Positions 18,697-27,275 of a DNA stretch of 64,000 nucleotides are shown piece after piece. Numbering within the stretch: position 1 is the stretch's first letter; each line of letters opens with the position of its first letter. The stretch comes from Deltaproteobacteria bacterium. Its GTDB lineage: Bacteria; Desulfobacterota; Desulfomonilia; Desulfomonilales; Desulfomonilaceae. Location of the stretch: contig JAJYDQ010000004.1 in the NCBI GenBank assembly GCA_021777225.1, positions 1 to 64,000 on the forward strand. Reading direction: 5' to 3'. The position numbers and the translations under genes were made by a program. The notes beneath the pieces were generated by a model that saw only the letters and a list, made by a program, of their open reading frames with translations, had not been told where the DNA came from and ran no database searches.

Positions 18697-19833
18697 CTAT
18701 TTCTTGGTTTGCTTCTTCTTGAACCCTTGGAGTTCTAGCTGAGTAAGTAGCTTTTTCCCGGTTCCCTTGGGCACATGAATCGTGTGTTTGATTATTACAC
18801 CACCATGTCGGGCCGGGAAGACAGCCTTTTCGAAAGGGATTTGCGAATTCAACGACCAGATGACCCTGGGTGTTGTATTGAGCATTTTGGCTATCTGAGC
18901 GAAGCTGAGGTCTTTGGCCAGCTTTATTTGTTCAATAGTGTCAAACGAAGTCGATCCACCAGGCTTGATCTTTAGGCCATAGAAATCACGATTCCCGCTT
19001 ATAAGACCCAGGGCAATCCAACGTGGAACATATTTTTCGGTCTCAATCGGGAGAGGAGTGTCCCAATAGCTCGTAGTGCCATAGGCGTTGAGTCTCTGGA
19101 TGACGCGTGTTGGACCAGCATTGTATGACGCTGCAGTCAAAAACCAGTCATGAAAACCATCCGTGTCAGGATGGCCGTTAAGACTGACTTTTTTCACCCT
19201 GTTCAGCCACGCAAGATAGCGTGCGGCCGAATGCGTCGATTTAACAAGGTCTGCGCGTTCATCTTTCCAATTATTAATAACTCTTTTCCAATCGTAATCG
19301 GGACATCCTTTAGGACCGCAAAGCGCAGTGGCCTTAATAAATTGCCAATACCCAAAGGCGCCTGCCGAGGACAGCGCTCGACCGTTGTAATTGCTCTCAA
19401 TAGCGGCCAGATAAATAAATTCGTATGGTAGGCTATAGCCTTTAAGAATCGGACCGATAGTAGGTTTCAAGGAATCTGCCCGTGATAGCCAGTAAAAGAC
19501 GCGTGATCTTCTGTCAAGGAGCAGGTAATTGATTTCTTTAAGAATACGGCTTCGCACATCAGATCGGTTCAACGGAACTGCTTGAGATGCGAAGCGCAAG
19601 CCGTTCTTTTCAACTTGAGGCGGCAGTCCGTACCTCAGCCCGTCCATCGATGCTCCGGATTTCAATGCTACTGGCTCGGCATGGCACGTATTTTGGGGCG
19701 CTAGCAAGAACATAAAAAATGGGAGCGTCGCCAAAACGGATAAATTTAAAAATCTTTTCAATGACATTCTACGCCGCTGAAAAACCATGACAGTTTTTTG
19801 AGAACTTGCTCCATTATACGTAAAATAAGACAT
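18697..19833 (-). CDS. Lytic murein transglycosylase, MltD-like
   Basis: Up to 378 residues. A signal peptide lies near the start (MSLKRFLNL..ALPFF-type hydrophobic run ending CHA-E). A transglycosylase SLT domain follows, with the catalytic Glu in AAIESNYNGRALSSAGAFGYWQF and later the NAGPTRV motif, which cleave peptidoglycan to anhydro products. The C-terminal region (TIEQIKLAKDLSFAQIAKML) looks like a LysM-like or related binding segment. The start is uncertain: in-frame ATGs at 19788 and 19767 give better signal peptides, and a TATAAT hexamer lies within the first codons of the longest form. Confidence 0.85.
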   Translation of the reverse strand: MSYFTYNGASSQKTVMVFQRRRMSLKRFLNLSVLATLPFFMFLLAPQNTCHAEPVALKSGASMDGLRYGLPPQVEKNGLRFASQAVPLNRSDVRSRILKEINYLLLDRRSRVFYWLSRADSLKPTIGPILKGYSLPYEFIYLAAIESNYNGRALSSAGAFGYWQFIKATALCGPKGCPDYDWKRVINNWKDERADLVKSTHSAARYLAWLNRVKKVSLNGHPDTDGFHDWFLTAASYNAGPTRVIQRLNAYGTTSYWDTPLPIETEKYVPRWIALGLISGNRDFYGLKIKPGGSTSFDTIEQIKLAKDLSFAQIAKMLNTTPRVIWSLNSQIPFEKAVFPARHGGVIIKHTIHVPKGTGKKLLTQLELQGFKKKQTKK

Positions 19834-19942
19834 TTTTTTTAGAAAATTGATTCAAGAGTAAATTTTTTGTCACGACGGATGATTCTGGTTTTTGAATTCA
19901 GGCCTTTAACAGCAATTGTCAGTTATCTTTTACACAAAAATG

Positions 19943-19969
19943 AAAAACAGGGCTTGAAGCCCTGTTTTA
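19943..19969 (-). terminator. Intrinsic terminator of the outer-membrane barrel gene
   Basis: AAAACAGGGC (19944-19953) and GCCCTGTTTT (19959-19968) pair around TTGAA. Read on the minus strand, the stem is followed by a T-rich run. It lies about 35 bases after the barrel-protein stop. The stem is symmetric enough to work in both directions. Confidence 0.8.
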
Positions 19970-20001
19970 TGGAGGTTAATAGCTTTGGGGCCTTGAAGAT
20001 T

Positions 20002-20970
20002 TCAAAACTGGAGTGAGAAATCCATGTATGGACCTTCTACGCTCACATCTGTGAACAGCCTGGCACGATTGCCGTCCAGTCGCCATTGTTTGTAACCGAT
20101 TCTGAAGCCAGCGTCGACGTTTCTGCTGACAGGAGGTGCGATCCCTGCGCTCATGTCCAAAGTTGACAGACCCAGGCCATCGAAACTCATCCAGCTAAAT
20201 CTGGCTTCAATGTACGGCTTAAACCATGAGAAATAACCCGTGTTCGTGGGCTCATATCTAACATGGGCCCCTATCGCAGGCTGTAGAATTGTCTGAGAAA
20301 AGTCGTTGGAAGCTCCCTTTTCAGTGGTAACCTTCTGAGCCCATTTGATTATGTTTAGATCCGCATTAGGCCCAAAAACCAGGTCCCGACCGAATGAAAC
20401 GTCGTAATCGCCGCCCACGGTAAATGTCGTAATGCCCAAGTCCGACTGTATAGCGTCACCGGCTTTCAAAGTCATCCCGGCGAAGTTAGCGTCGATTGGT
20501 ATGTGGCCAGGGCCGGCCCATACCCATGGAGCATACTCGATACGTAGAGCCACTTTGTCCCAAAGTCTCAAGTGAGAATAAAATTCCCAAAGTGTCTTTT
20601 CATCAGGAATTCGAAGATGTCCACGTAGATTGAGAAAAGATCCTTCACCACCCCGGCTCATAGCCTTAGACCCACCAGTTAATGAAGTGAAAAAGGGACG
20701 CATTCCTATTTCAAAACTGTATCCACGTTTGGGGCAAAATATCTCAGCTCTCGCCTGACCGGCTGCAACGTCCCAACCCGTTCCGCCGATTCTTGGAAAA
20801 GTTTCTGATGAACCAAACTGGCTATTTTGTGAATTCGCGTCAGAGACATTCACTTTGACAGGATAACGATAAGCCTTGCTCCAACTCAGCGCGAAAGTGG
20901 ACATGCCCAACATTAAAATCAGGCTCATTGCTAACAAACAAGGAATTCGGTTTCTGCCCCTTGCTACCAT
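20002..20970 (-). CDS. Putative outer-membrane beta-barrel protein
   Basis: A 322-residue protein I do not recognise as a named family. It has a signal peptide (about 1-28, hydrophobic core LLAMSLILMLGMSTFA). It then shows alternating amphipathic strands rich in aromatic residues and Gly (e.g. FEIGMRPFFTSL, WEFYSHLRLWDKVALRIEYAPW). The last residue is Phe, preceded by the strand YMDFSLQF, the usual signal for assembly by the BAM complex. It is monocistronic, with its own promoter and a clear terminator. The strand pattern suggests a barrel of perhaps 10-14 strands. Confidence 0.65.
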   Translation of the reverse strand: MVARGRNRIPCLLAMSLILMLGMSTFALSWSKAYRYPVKVNVSDANSQNSQFGSSETFPRIGGTGWDVAAGQARAEIFCPKRGYSFEIGMRPFFTSLTGGSKAMSRGGEGSFLNLRGHLRIPDEKTLWEFYSHLRLWDKVALRIEYAPWVWAGPGHIPIDANFAGMTLKAGDAIQSDLGITTFTVGGDYDVSFGRDLVFGPNADLNIIKWAQKVTTEKGASNDFSQTILQPAIGAHVRYEPTNTGYFSWFKPYIEARFSWMSFDGLGLSTLDMSAGIAPPVSRNVDAGFRIGYKQWRLDGNRARLFTDVSVEGPYMDFSLQF

Positions 20971-21087
20971 AAGCGTACCTCCAGCCGGTGATGAACCGGA
21001 TCGTCTAAAACCATTTTTAATTAACCATCTGTTTTATAGAGACTGGGCTTTAGTTTCTCCCCGGGCCGCACCTTTTTTTCCCCTGGG

Positions 21088-21119
21088 GTTTGAAACTTCG
21101 CAAAAGCGAATCTTCAAAC
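21088..21119 (-). promoter_or_regulatory. Leader hairpin of the outer-membrane barrel mRNA
   Basis: GTTTGAA pairs with TTCAAAC, and TTCGC with GCGAA, around an AAAA loop, leaving a small symmetric internal loop (AC against TC). It lies in the 5' leader, well upstream of the start codon and just after the promoter. A G-rich/A-rich tract follows. It may stabilise the mRNA or be a protein or sRNA target. Confidence 0.45.
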
Positions 21120-21130
21120 TATGCCTATGA

Positions 21131-21159
21131 TGCCTAACCCAAACTCGACATAAAGTCAA
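21131..21159 (-). promoter_or_regulatory. Sigma-70-type promoter of the outer-membrane barrel gene
   Basis: Read on the minus strand, TTGACT (21159-21154) and TAGGCA (21136-21131) are separated by exactly 17 bases. The -35 is five of six to consensus; the -10 is weaker. It lies in the AT-rich upstream region. Confidence 0.45.
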
Positions 21160-21324
21160 GCAATTTCTATTTAAAACATAATATTATTTTAATATATTAG
21201 AAACAAAAGCTAATGTATTTTATAATAAAAATAGTGTTGTGTTCCGGTATTAAGTGGTTATTTGTGGGCAGGCTCATCTGGTTCGCTTATCTGGCAACAA
21301 CATGGGGGGTCCTCAAAACGGATT

Positions 21325-22542
21325 CTAAGGTTCTATCGCCTCAACAATCAGCTCCATAACCGACTTGATCTCGACAGGCATATTGTAACGGGATTGCATG
21401 TCTCCAAGTTGAGTCAGGCAGTTCTGACAAGAAGTCGCAAGGATGTCTGCGCCGGTCCTCAATATTTGGTCTCTCTTGCCGGTCGCATGCTCAAACCTCT
21501 TGATCCCCATGTCAGAATTTTGACTTACACTTCCACCACCGCCGCAGCAAATTGAGTATTTTCTGTTAGGCCACATTTCGACGAAATTTGCCGATATAAA
21601 TTTGAGAAGCTCCCGAGGCTCTTCAAATATCCCAACCTTTCGCCCAACGTTACAGGGGTCATGATACGTGACTGTTTTTTCAATTGCGCCCTTGCGCAGC
21701 CTCAGTCTTCCTGATTTGAAATATCTGTAGGCTAGTTCTACAATGGACAGGACCTCGATATCGATGGATTCCTCAAGCCATGCTTGAGCGTCTTTTCTCA
21801 ATATCTTGAAACCATGGCCACACTCGGTGGTGAGGAGCATTTTTGCTCCCAAGTTGCGAGCCTCGTCGACCGTGGCTCTTACCAGCGCTACGGCGTCATC
21901 TTGATCGCCAACGTAGTATGGCCAGTTAGTAATGTCGAATACCTTTGTCGACAGAGTCCAATCTGCCCTAACATGAGCGAAAAATTTTAAATAAGTCTGG
22001 AACATGTTCGGATTGGAAGTATATTCTCTCGGATTGGGCACATACAGGATCTCAGCTCCTTCACGATCAAAAGGAACGTTAGAAGCTTCTTCAAATATTT
22101 CCTGAAGTTCCTCCTCACATTCCTCAGCGATCCATTCAGCGGTTTCCTGGAATTCCTCAGCGTCCACACCAATATTGTTACCGAACTCTTTTATCTTCTT
22201 GATGCCCTCGCAAAGGCGGCTTGGCGCTTTGCCTTGGGCCCACGCCAACCCACGGAGTCTACGTATGATAACATCAATGCTGATGTTTTTAGGGCAATCG
22301 GTGGTACATCTGCCACAGAGCGTGCACGCCCATATAAATTCTGAGTCGATAACTTCCTGTTCACGGCCGAGTAAAGTTTTTCGGATTATTTTCCTAGGAT
22401 TGATGTCCGGATAGCTTTGACTGAGGAAACAGCGAGAAACACACTGGCCACAGGTGACGCAAATATCAACATCGTTCTGTCCGATGGAGTTTTCAATTGA
22501 ACTCATATTTTCAGATAAACCTGTACGGGACGCTGAATTCAT
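21325..22542 (-). CDS. HdrCB (HdrD)-like iron-sulfur protein with CCG domain
   Basis: A 405-residue soluble iron-sulfur protein. The N-terminus carries two [4Fe-4S] motifs, CVTCGQCVSRC and CTLCGRCTTDCP, as in HdrC. The rest resembles HdrB: a partial cysteine motif (TTECGHG) and a full CCG domain (HDPCNVGRK .. ICCGGGG .. TSCQNC), which in HdrB binds the noncubane clusters for heterodisulfide reduction. The fused C-B order is like HdrD or DsrK/TmcB-type proteins. There is no membrane segment. It is last in a three-gene operon with two HdrA-derived proteins, with CGGAG before ATG. Confidence 0.85.
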   Translation of the reverse strand: MNSASRTGLSENMSSIENSIGQNDVDICVTCGQCVSRCFLSQSYPDINPRKIIRKTLLGREQEVIDSEFIWACTLCGRCTTDCPKNISIDVIIRRLRGLAWAQGKAPSRLCEGIKKIKEFGNNIGVDAEEFQETAEWIAEECEEELQEIFEEASNVPFDREGAEILYVPNPREYTSNPNMFQTYLKFFAHVRADWTLSTKVFDITNWPYYVGDQDDAVALVRATVDEARNLGAKMLLTTECGHGFKILRKDAQAWLEESIDIEVLSIVELAYRYFKSGRLRLRKGAIEKTVTYHDPCNVGRKVGIFEEPRELLKFISANFVEMWPNRKYSICCGGGGSVSQNSDMGIKRFEHATGKRDQILRTGADILATSCQNCLTQLGDMQSRYNMPVEIKSVMELIVEAIEP

Positions 22543-22598
22543 TTTTTGCTCCGTAGCTCGACATATTTTTATAAAACTGATGAAATGAATCTGTATTA

Positions 22599-24197
22599 TT
22601 AATAAATTTCACGTACCAAACCAGAAAAATCAATAATTAGCTTTAGCATTCTTGAAGATTCATTAGGAGCCAAAGTTTTATAGGAAATAGCGCCAACCTT
22701 CCCAAACAATGAACCGAGCCTTTTGGCCATATTTGATAGACGTAATCTAGCCCAGTCAGTACCATTGTTCGAGCGGCAGTTTCCATGATGGCAACCCAGA
22801 ATCAAGATCCCTTTGACAGGAGTGGCCAAGGTCGCCGATAGAATCGATTCGGATAAACGACCTGCGCACGAAACGGGGAAAAAAAGAACATTTTCCGGAA
22901 GGTTGATCTCCGATATTGCGCGTCCAGCCGACCTGTAACATCCGTATACCACAATAGCGTTTTCGGAAATTTCCGTTTTAAGCCTGTCTATAAACGATGA
23001 AAAACCGTCTTCCAAAAAACTGTTCAAATCAAGCGCAGTTCGTGGACACTCGGAGACACATATGCCGCACTCCAAGCACCTGACGGTTGAAAACTCAAGG
23101 TTTGATCTGGATGGCTCGGCGTTCATCGTAATCGCCGAATGAGGGCACAGTCTAATGCACGTAAGACATCGGATACACTGGTCTGTTATCGACATCTTCC
23201 TATCTGGTTGGGGCGCATTAGCAAGCTTGAGCCATGCGGCGGCATCGACCGCAGCGCTGGCGGCCGCCATGTTCGTCTCAAATAAATCCACACACCCTGA
23301 GGAAGGACCAACACAATAGACTCCCCTATGAAATGATTTGCCCGTGAGGCAATGAACGCTATCCTGAATGAGAAAGCCCTGCTGGTCGGTTTCTTCACTC
23401 AATAGATTTCTAAAACCATCCGGAATTCGCTCAATGATCAGGTTGGAGCCAACAAAGACCCGATCACAATCAAAACTGATTTCCTCTCCGGACTCAATTA
23501 TGTCTAGAATTGAAACTTTGAATCGGAAGGAAGACTCGACGGATGTTGACAGTCTTTCTATCCTTGGAAGTTCCGTTCCATATCTCAAGAATCGCACACC
23601 GGCAAGACGCGCAGTTTCGTATAAAGTTTCTCCGAGCAGGCCTTTTACCGGGGTTTGCCGAAGCAGGACAAAAGATCGTCCTCCGGCTATTTGGTTTTCA
23701 AGGGCCATTCGTATAGAGCGCATTCCAATGGATGGATTTGTGATTTCTTCGTAATCTAGTAAAAAGCATACAGAGCTGCCGAACGGTGTCGTTGTGTCTT
23801 GAGTGATCGTGGACACGTCGGCAGGCAGATCTTTAGGGACAGGTTTTAAGGTTCCTTCAATGGCGAGAAAGACACTACCGAATTTATGGCTTTTGCCGCT
23901 GTCGAAGGTCACCACAAATCCATCTTCGCGAGGGACAATGTTAGTTGGTTCCCACTGTTGTTCATCCACTGTGGGGAGTTCTTCATCAAAGATGTCCGGA
24001 AAAGTCATAAGCGATTCGTTGTCAAAACAATGGAAAAGCATAGAGGAGTTCGAACCAAATTTTGACACGGTCACATCCAGTCCCACGCCTTTTATGGCCG
24101 CCACTACCATGGAAGCTGTAAGTCCATTACCTACAACCAGAGCGGACTGTTTTGGAACGGTACACGAAATCGAATTATTTTTTTGTGAATTGAGCAT
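22599..24197 (-). CDS. QmoB-like HdrA/ferredoxin/MvhD fusion protein
   Basis: A 532-residue protein with three parts. The first 340 residues look like the HdrA/QmoB flavoprotein fold. Two [4Fe-4S] motifs follow (CIRCLTCIRLCP and CLECGICVSECP). The last 130 residues are MvhD-like, with VVYGCYRSAGRA, FPVSCAGRLS and LGCHHGNC. MvhD-type domains accept electrons from a partner such as a hydrogenase or another donor. It is shorter than typical QmoB (about 750 residues). The start of the flavin domain is weak: GNGLTAS lacks the usual acidic residue after strand 2. The ATG follows GAGGG. Confidence 0.8.
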   Translation of the reverse strand: MLNSQKNNSISCTVPKQSALVVGNGLTASMVVAAIKGVGLDVTVSKFGSNSSMLFHCFDNESLMTFPDIFDEELPTVDEQQWEPTNIVPREDGFVVTFDSGKSHKFGSVFLAIEGTLKPVPKDLPADVSTITQDTTTPFGSSVCFLLDYEEITNPSIGMRSIRMALENQIAGGRSFVLLRQTPVKGLLGETLYETARLAGVRFLRYGTELPRIERLSTSVESSFRFKVSILDIIESGEEISFDCDRVFVGSNLIIERIPDGFRNLLSEETDQQGFLIQDSVHCLTGKSFHRGVYCVGPSSGCVDLFETNMAAASAAVDAAAWLKLANAPQPDRKMSITDQCIRCLTCIRLCPHSAITMNAEPSRSNLEFSTVRCLECGICVSECPRTALDLNSFLEDGFSSFIDRLKTEISENAIVVYGCYRSAGRAISEINLPENVLFFPVSCAGRLSESILSATLATPVKGILILGCHHGNCRSNNGTDWARLRLSNMAKRLGSLFGKVGAISYKTLAPNESSRMLKLIIDFSGLVREIY

Positions 24198-24204
24198 AAT
24201 TCCC

Positions 24205-25314
24205 TCAAATTGCCAGTTCGAGATCCCTAATTATTGCTGATACTACTTTCCCGGCATTCATTGCGACGTCCGGTATATTTGCTGGGCCTGAACAACTTCC
24301 AGCGATGTAAATCCGATCTAGAGGACTCCTGACAAGGTCCAACTGAGATCGAGTCTGAAAGAAACCGAACTCGTTTAACGGCGCTTCAGTCATACTTGAT
24401 ATTGCTGAGGCTGAAGACGACGGGCGTTGGCCTGTTGAGAGGACAATCCGGTTGAACCGCTCCACAACATTTCGCCCATTTCTCTCCACGATTACCTTCA
24501 ATTCCCCGTCCTCGCTCGGTTGAATCTCTCCTGGGACACCTTGCAAAAAACGAACCCCCATCTCTTGAGCCTGATCCACTAGAGTTCGTGCAACCTTACC
24601 CGAGATTTGCAAGTCAATATAGAAGATCGCAATTTTTGAGTCAGGATATTTGTGAAGGATCCGCAATGCGGCCCTGATAGCCGCAGCGCAACAATACTGC
24701 GAACAATAATTCGCCCCGATGGCTTTGTCACGAGACCCTACACACTGAAAAAAGGCAAGATTTAGTGGCTTTTCATTATCTGGCCGAAGTTTGTTCAACT
24801 CGTCGAGGCGCATCAAACTGTTCAGGTCTGACAGCGTCATTACTCCTTCAAACGTACCATATCCCCAGAAGCCTTTTTCTGTTGGATCGAACGTTTCAAA
24901 CCCTACAGCCAGTACTAAAGCCATGGAGTGGAGTTCTCTTTCAGCGCCTGAGTCAAGGTTGCGAATTCCGACACTATGGAGTCCGGATTTTGACCTGGTC
25001 ACCGAAAATAACTCGTGACGGAGGAGTATTTCGCCATTAGGAGATGACGCCACTAAGTCTTCATAGTCGAAAACCGCACAACTATGACACCTGTTGCACT
25101 TGTCCGTAGCCATACACGCCCAATCCTTCGTATGGCCACCCAACCTTGCAGATCTCTCTATAATGGCGAAAGGAATGCCATTTTCTGAAAGCAGCCTGGC
25201 TGTAATCAACCCGGCGATTCCTCCCCCAACTATTACTACCTGTCCACTAGTGTGATCACGCATTCCAGATATCAAGACCTCTTTATCTTTGTTCTTGCAA
25301 GGTAGCGCCAACAT
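24205..25314 (-). CDS. QmoA/HdrA-like FAD-binding iron-sulfur subunit
   Basis: A 369-residue flavoprotein related to HdrA and QmoA. The dinucleotide fold VVIVGGGIAGLITARLL is followed by an acidic E-R and GGHT. The characteristic HdrA cysteine cluster CMATDKCNRCHSC binds an iron-sulfur cluster, and FFQCVGSRD..YCSQYCC is a second family motif. A C-terminal IYIAGSCSGPANIPD segment closes the FAD site. It is first in the operon. An alternative start at 25263 (MRDHTSG) has AGAGGT upstream and may be the real one. It would receive or pass electrons in a soluble Qmo/Hdr-type complex. Confidence 0.85.
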   Translation of the reverse strand: MLALPCKNKDKEVLISGMRDHTSGQVVIVGGGIAGLITARLLSENGIPFAIIERSARLGGHTKDWACMATDKCNRCHSCAVFDYEDLVASSPNGEILLRHELFSVTRSKSGLHSVGIRNLDSGAERELHSMALVLAVGFETFDPTEKGFWGYGTFEGVMTLSDLNSLMRLDELNKLRPDNEKPLNLAFFQCVGSRDKAIGANYCSQYCCAAAIRAALRILHKYPDSKIAIFYIDLQISGKVARTLVDQAQEMGVRFLQGVPGEIQPSEDGELKVIVERNGRNVVERFNRIVLSTGQRPSSSASAISSMTEAPLNEFGFFQTRSQLDLVRSPLDRIYIAGSCSGPANIPDVAMNAGKVVSAIIRDLELAI

Positions 25315-25435
25315 GTGGCCATAAATATTCCAGCGCGGTTAAAAAAGTATTTTTCATATTACATTGATATATAGTAGAATAATTGACTCTTTCAAAGATA
25401 ATTTACTCACGCGAATATGAAGAAAGCATTAATAA

Positions 25436-26179
25436 TTACCATTGCGATCCCTGAAAAACAGGGGACGCTGCAGAATTCGGCCTCGTCGTTGAGAGTTCCA
25501 TAGCTGAATTCAAGTCTTCGATCGCTTCTTTTGGGCGATTGATGTTTGCCAAGGCTACAGCCCGGTTATTGTAAATGGCCGCGGCGTAAGGCGCCAGATC
25601 GATTGCCCTGTTATAATCCACCACCGCATCTTCAAAACTCTTCGAGCCTGAAAGAATATCAGCTCTCAACTTGTATAGGTCAGGATTTGAAGACGCAAGT
25701 CGGATGGCCCCGTTGATGTCCTCCATGGCTTTGGCGGTTTGACCAGTCAACATCCAGGCTTTCGCTCTATGATTTAAAGCCCCTATGTTGTCAGGTTTAA
25801 GTTTCAGGGCCGCTGTAAAGTCTGATATGGCTTCCGAGGCCTGACCATTTTCCAGAAAGGTTACGCCTCTCTGTATATAATAGTCTGAATTTCTGGAATC
25901 AAGTAAGATAGCTTCGGTAAAATCTTTAATGGCTGAGGAACGTTTTGCGAGACCTGAATATGCCCTACCCCTATAATATAGGGACTCAGGGTCTGAAGGA
26001 TCGGACTGAGCGCCGGCTGTCAAATTGATAACCTCTTGATATTTTCCCATGTCAATCAATGATCCCAGTTTCTTGGAGTCCGCCGGCATGTGTTGGGCAA
26101 AGGAAGGAATTACGAGAAACAGGACTATATGAGCCGGGAATACAAAACTAAACCAAAGAAAAAGACCAACTTTTCGCAT
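25436..26179 (-). CDS. Secreted tetratricopeptide-repeat protein
   Basis: A 247-residue protein with a signal peptide (LFLWFSFVFPAHIVLFLVIPSFA-Q, residues about 4-29). It then has about five to six 34-residue TPR units with the usual G-x2-Y/A-x2-A..DF-AI..P pattern. The start at 26179 fits the signal peptide; upstream ATGs give a poor N-terminus that overlaps the glyQ leader. It is divergent from glyQ. TPR proteins serve as scaffolds; the partner is unknown. Confidence 0.8.
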   Translation of the reverse strand: MRKVGLFLWFSFVFPAHIVLFLVIPSFAQHMPADSKKLGSLIDMGKYQEVINLTAGAQSDPSDPESLYYRGRAYSGLAKRSSAIKDFTEAILLDSRNSDYYIQRGVTFLENGQASEAISDFTAALKLKPDNIGALNHRAKAWMLTGQTAKAMEDINGAIRLASSNPDLYKLRADILSGSKSFEDAVVDYNRAIDLAPYAAAIYNNRAVALANINRPKEAIEDLNSAMELSTTRPNSAASPVFQGSQW

Positions 26180-26366
26180 GAGACCGTTTCCGCTTCTTAA
26201 ATTTTTTGAGTTTAGGTGAATTATACCCCGATATTCCACATTAATCAAATCCAAGGCGATCCTTGACTTGTCAAAAGATCTAATGTTACCTAGGGGGGAT
26301 AGGTCGATTGCGCACGTACGGGCGCAGGATAGTCTGGACACACTAAAGCTCAGAAAGGTTCTGGTC

Positions 26367-27251
26367 ATGCTCACATTTCAGGAACTAATTTTCAATTTGG
26401 AAAGATTTTGGGCGGATCATGGTTGCGTGATACAGCAGCCCTATGATGTGGAAAAGGGGGCTGGCACCATGAATCCTGCCACTTTTCTAAGAGTTTTAGG
26501 ACCAGAACCTTGGAATGTGGCGTATGTGGAACCATCAAGAAGGCCTACCGATGGTAGATATGGGGAAAATCCAAACAGGCTCCAGCATTATTACCAGTAT
26601 CAGGTCATTCTGAAACCGTCGCCACTGGAGATTCAGGACTTGTACATTCAATCTTTGGCGTCACTTGGCATAGATCCCATGTGTCACGACATAAGATTCG
26701 TCGAGGATGACTGGGAATCTCCAACCTTGGGAGCATGGGGAGTGGGCTGGGAAGTGTGGCTTGATGGCATGGAAATTACACAATTCACGTACTTCCAGCA
26801 GGCTGGCGGTTTTGATCTCAAGCCGGTGGCGGTTGAACTGACATATGGCCTTGAACGAATATGTATGTTTCTTCAGGGGGTAGAGAGTGTTTACAACTTG
26901 AAGTGGACTGACTCGATCACTTATGGGGACATTCATCACAGGTCCGAGATTGAGGGCTCATTTTACAACTTCGAGAGGGCCAACGCCTCTATGTTGACAA
27001 AGCTTTTTTCCATGTACGAAATAGAAGCCGAGGCTTTGCTTGATTGTGATGATCCACTGGCCCTACCAGGTTACGACTATTGCCTGAAGTGCTCACATGT
27101 GTTCAATATACTTGACGCCAGGGGCGCTATAAGTGTGGCTGAACGGACCTCATACATACACAAGGTAAGGAATCTCGCCAGAAAAGCCGCTGAGGCATAC
27201 TTAAAGCAACGAGAAACCATGGGATTCCCCCTACTCAGAAAGCAAAGCTAA
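26367..27251 (+). CDS. glyQ: Glycyl-tRNA synthetase alpha subunit
   Basis: A 294-residue catalytic subunit of the bacterial alpha2-beta2 glycyl-tRNA synthetase. The conserved start [20 protein letters not shown] and [20 protein letters not shown] are present, as are [21 protein letters not shown] and the ELTYGLERI motif near the C-terminus. The ATG at 26367 fits the family N-terminus; upstream ATGs are ignored. It is followed by glyS nine bases later (or 24 bases to the preferred start). Confidence 0.96.
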   Translation: MLTFQELIFNLERFWADHGCVIQQPYDVEKGAGTMNPATFLRVLGPEPWNVAYVEPSRRPTDGRYGENPNRLQHYYQYQVILKPSPLEIQDLYIQSLASLGIDPMCHDIRFVEDDWESPTLGAWGVGWEVWLDGMEITQFTYFQQAGGFDLKPVAVELTYGLERICMFLQGVESVYNLKWTDSITYGDIHHRSEIEGSFYNFERANASMLTKLFSMYEIEAEALLDCDDPLALPGYDYCLKCSHVFNILDARGAISVAERTSYIHKVRNLARKAAEAYLKQRETMGFPLLRKQS

Positions 27252-27275
27252 TATTCAGGTATGAAGGGCGGACAC

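Larger units (their letters stand above)
20971..21324. other. Intergenic region holding the barrel gene's leader
   Basis: This 354-base gap has no gene. Reading on the minus strand it contains an AT-rich block (21171-21240), a promoter, a leader hairpin and a roughly 150-base untranslated leader of the barrel-protein gene. No terminator of the upstream Hdr-like operon is evident. Confidence 0.6.

Noticed and set aside
26180-26366. T-box or glycine riboswitch upstream of glyQ
   Set aside because: No recognisable T-box sequence or glycine aptamer core was found in this short divergent gap.
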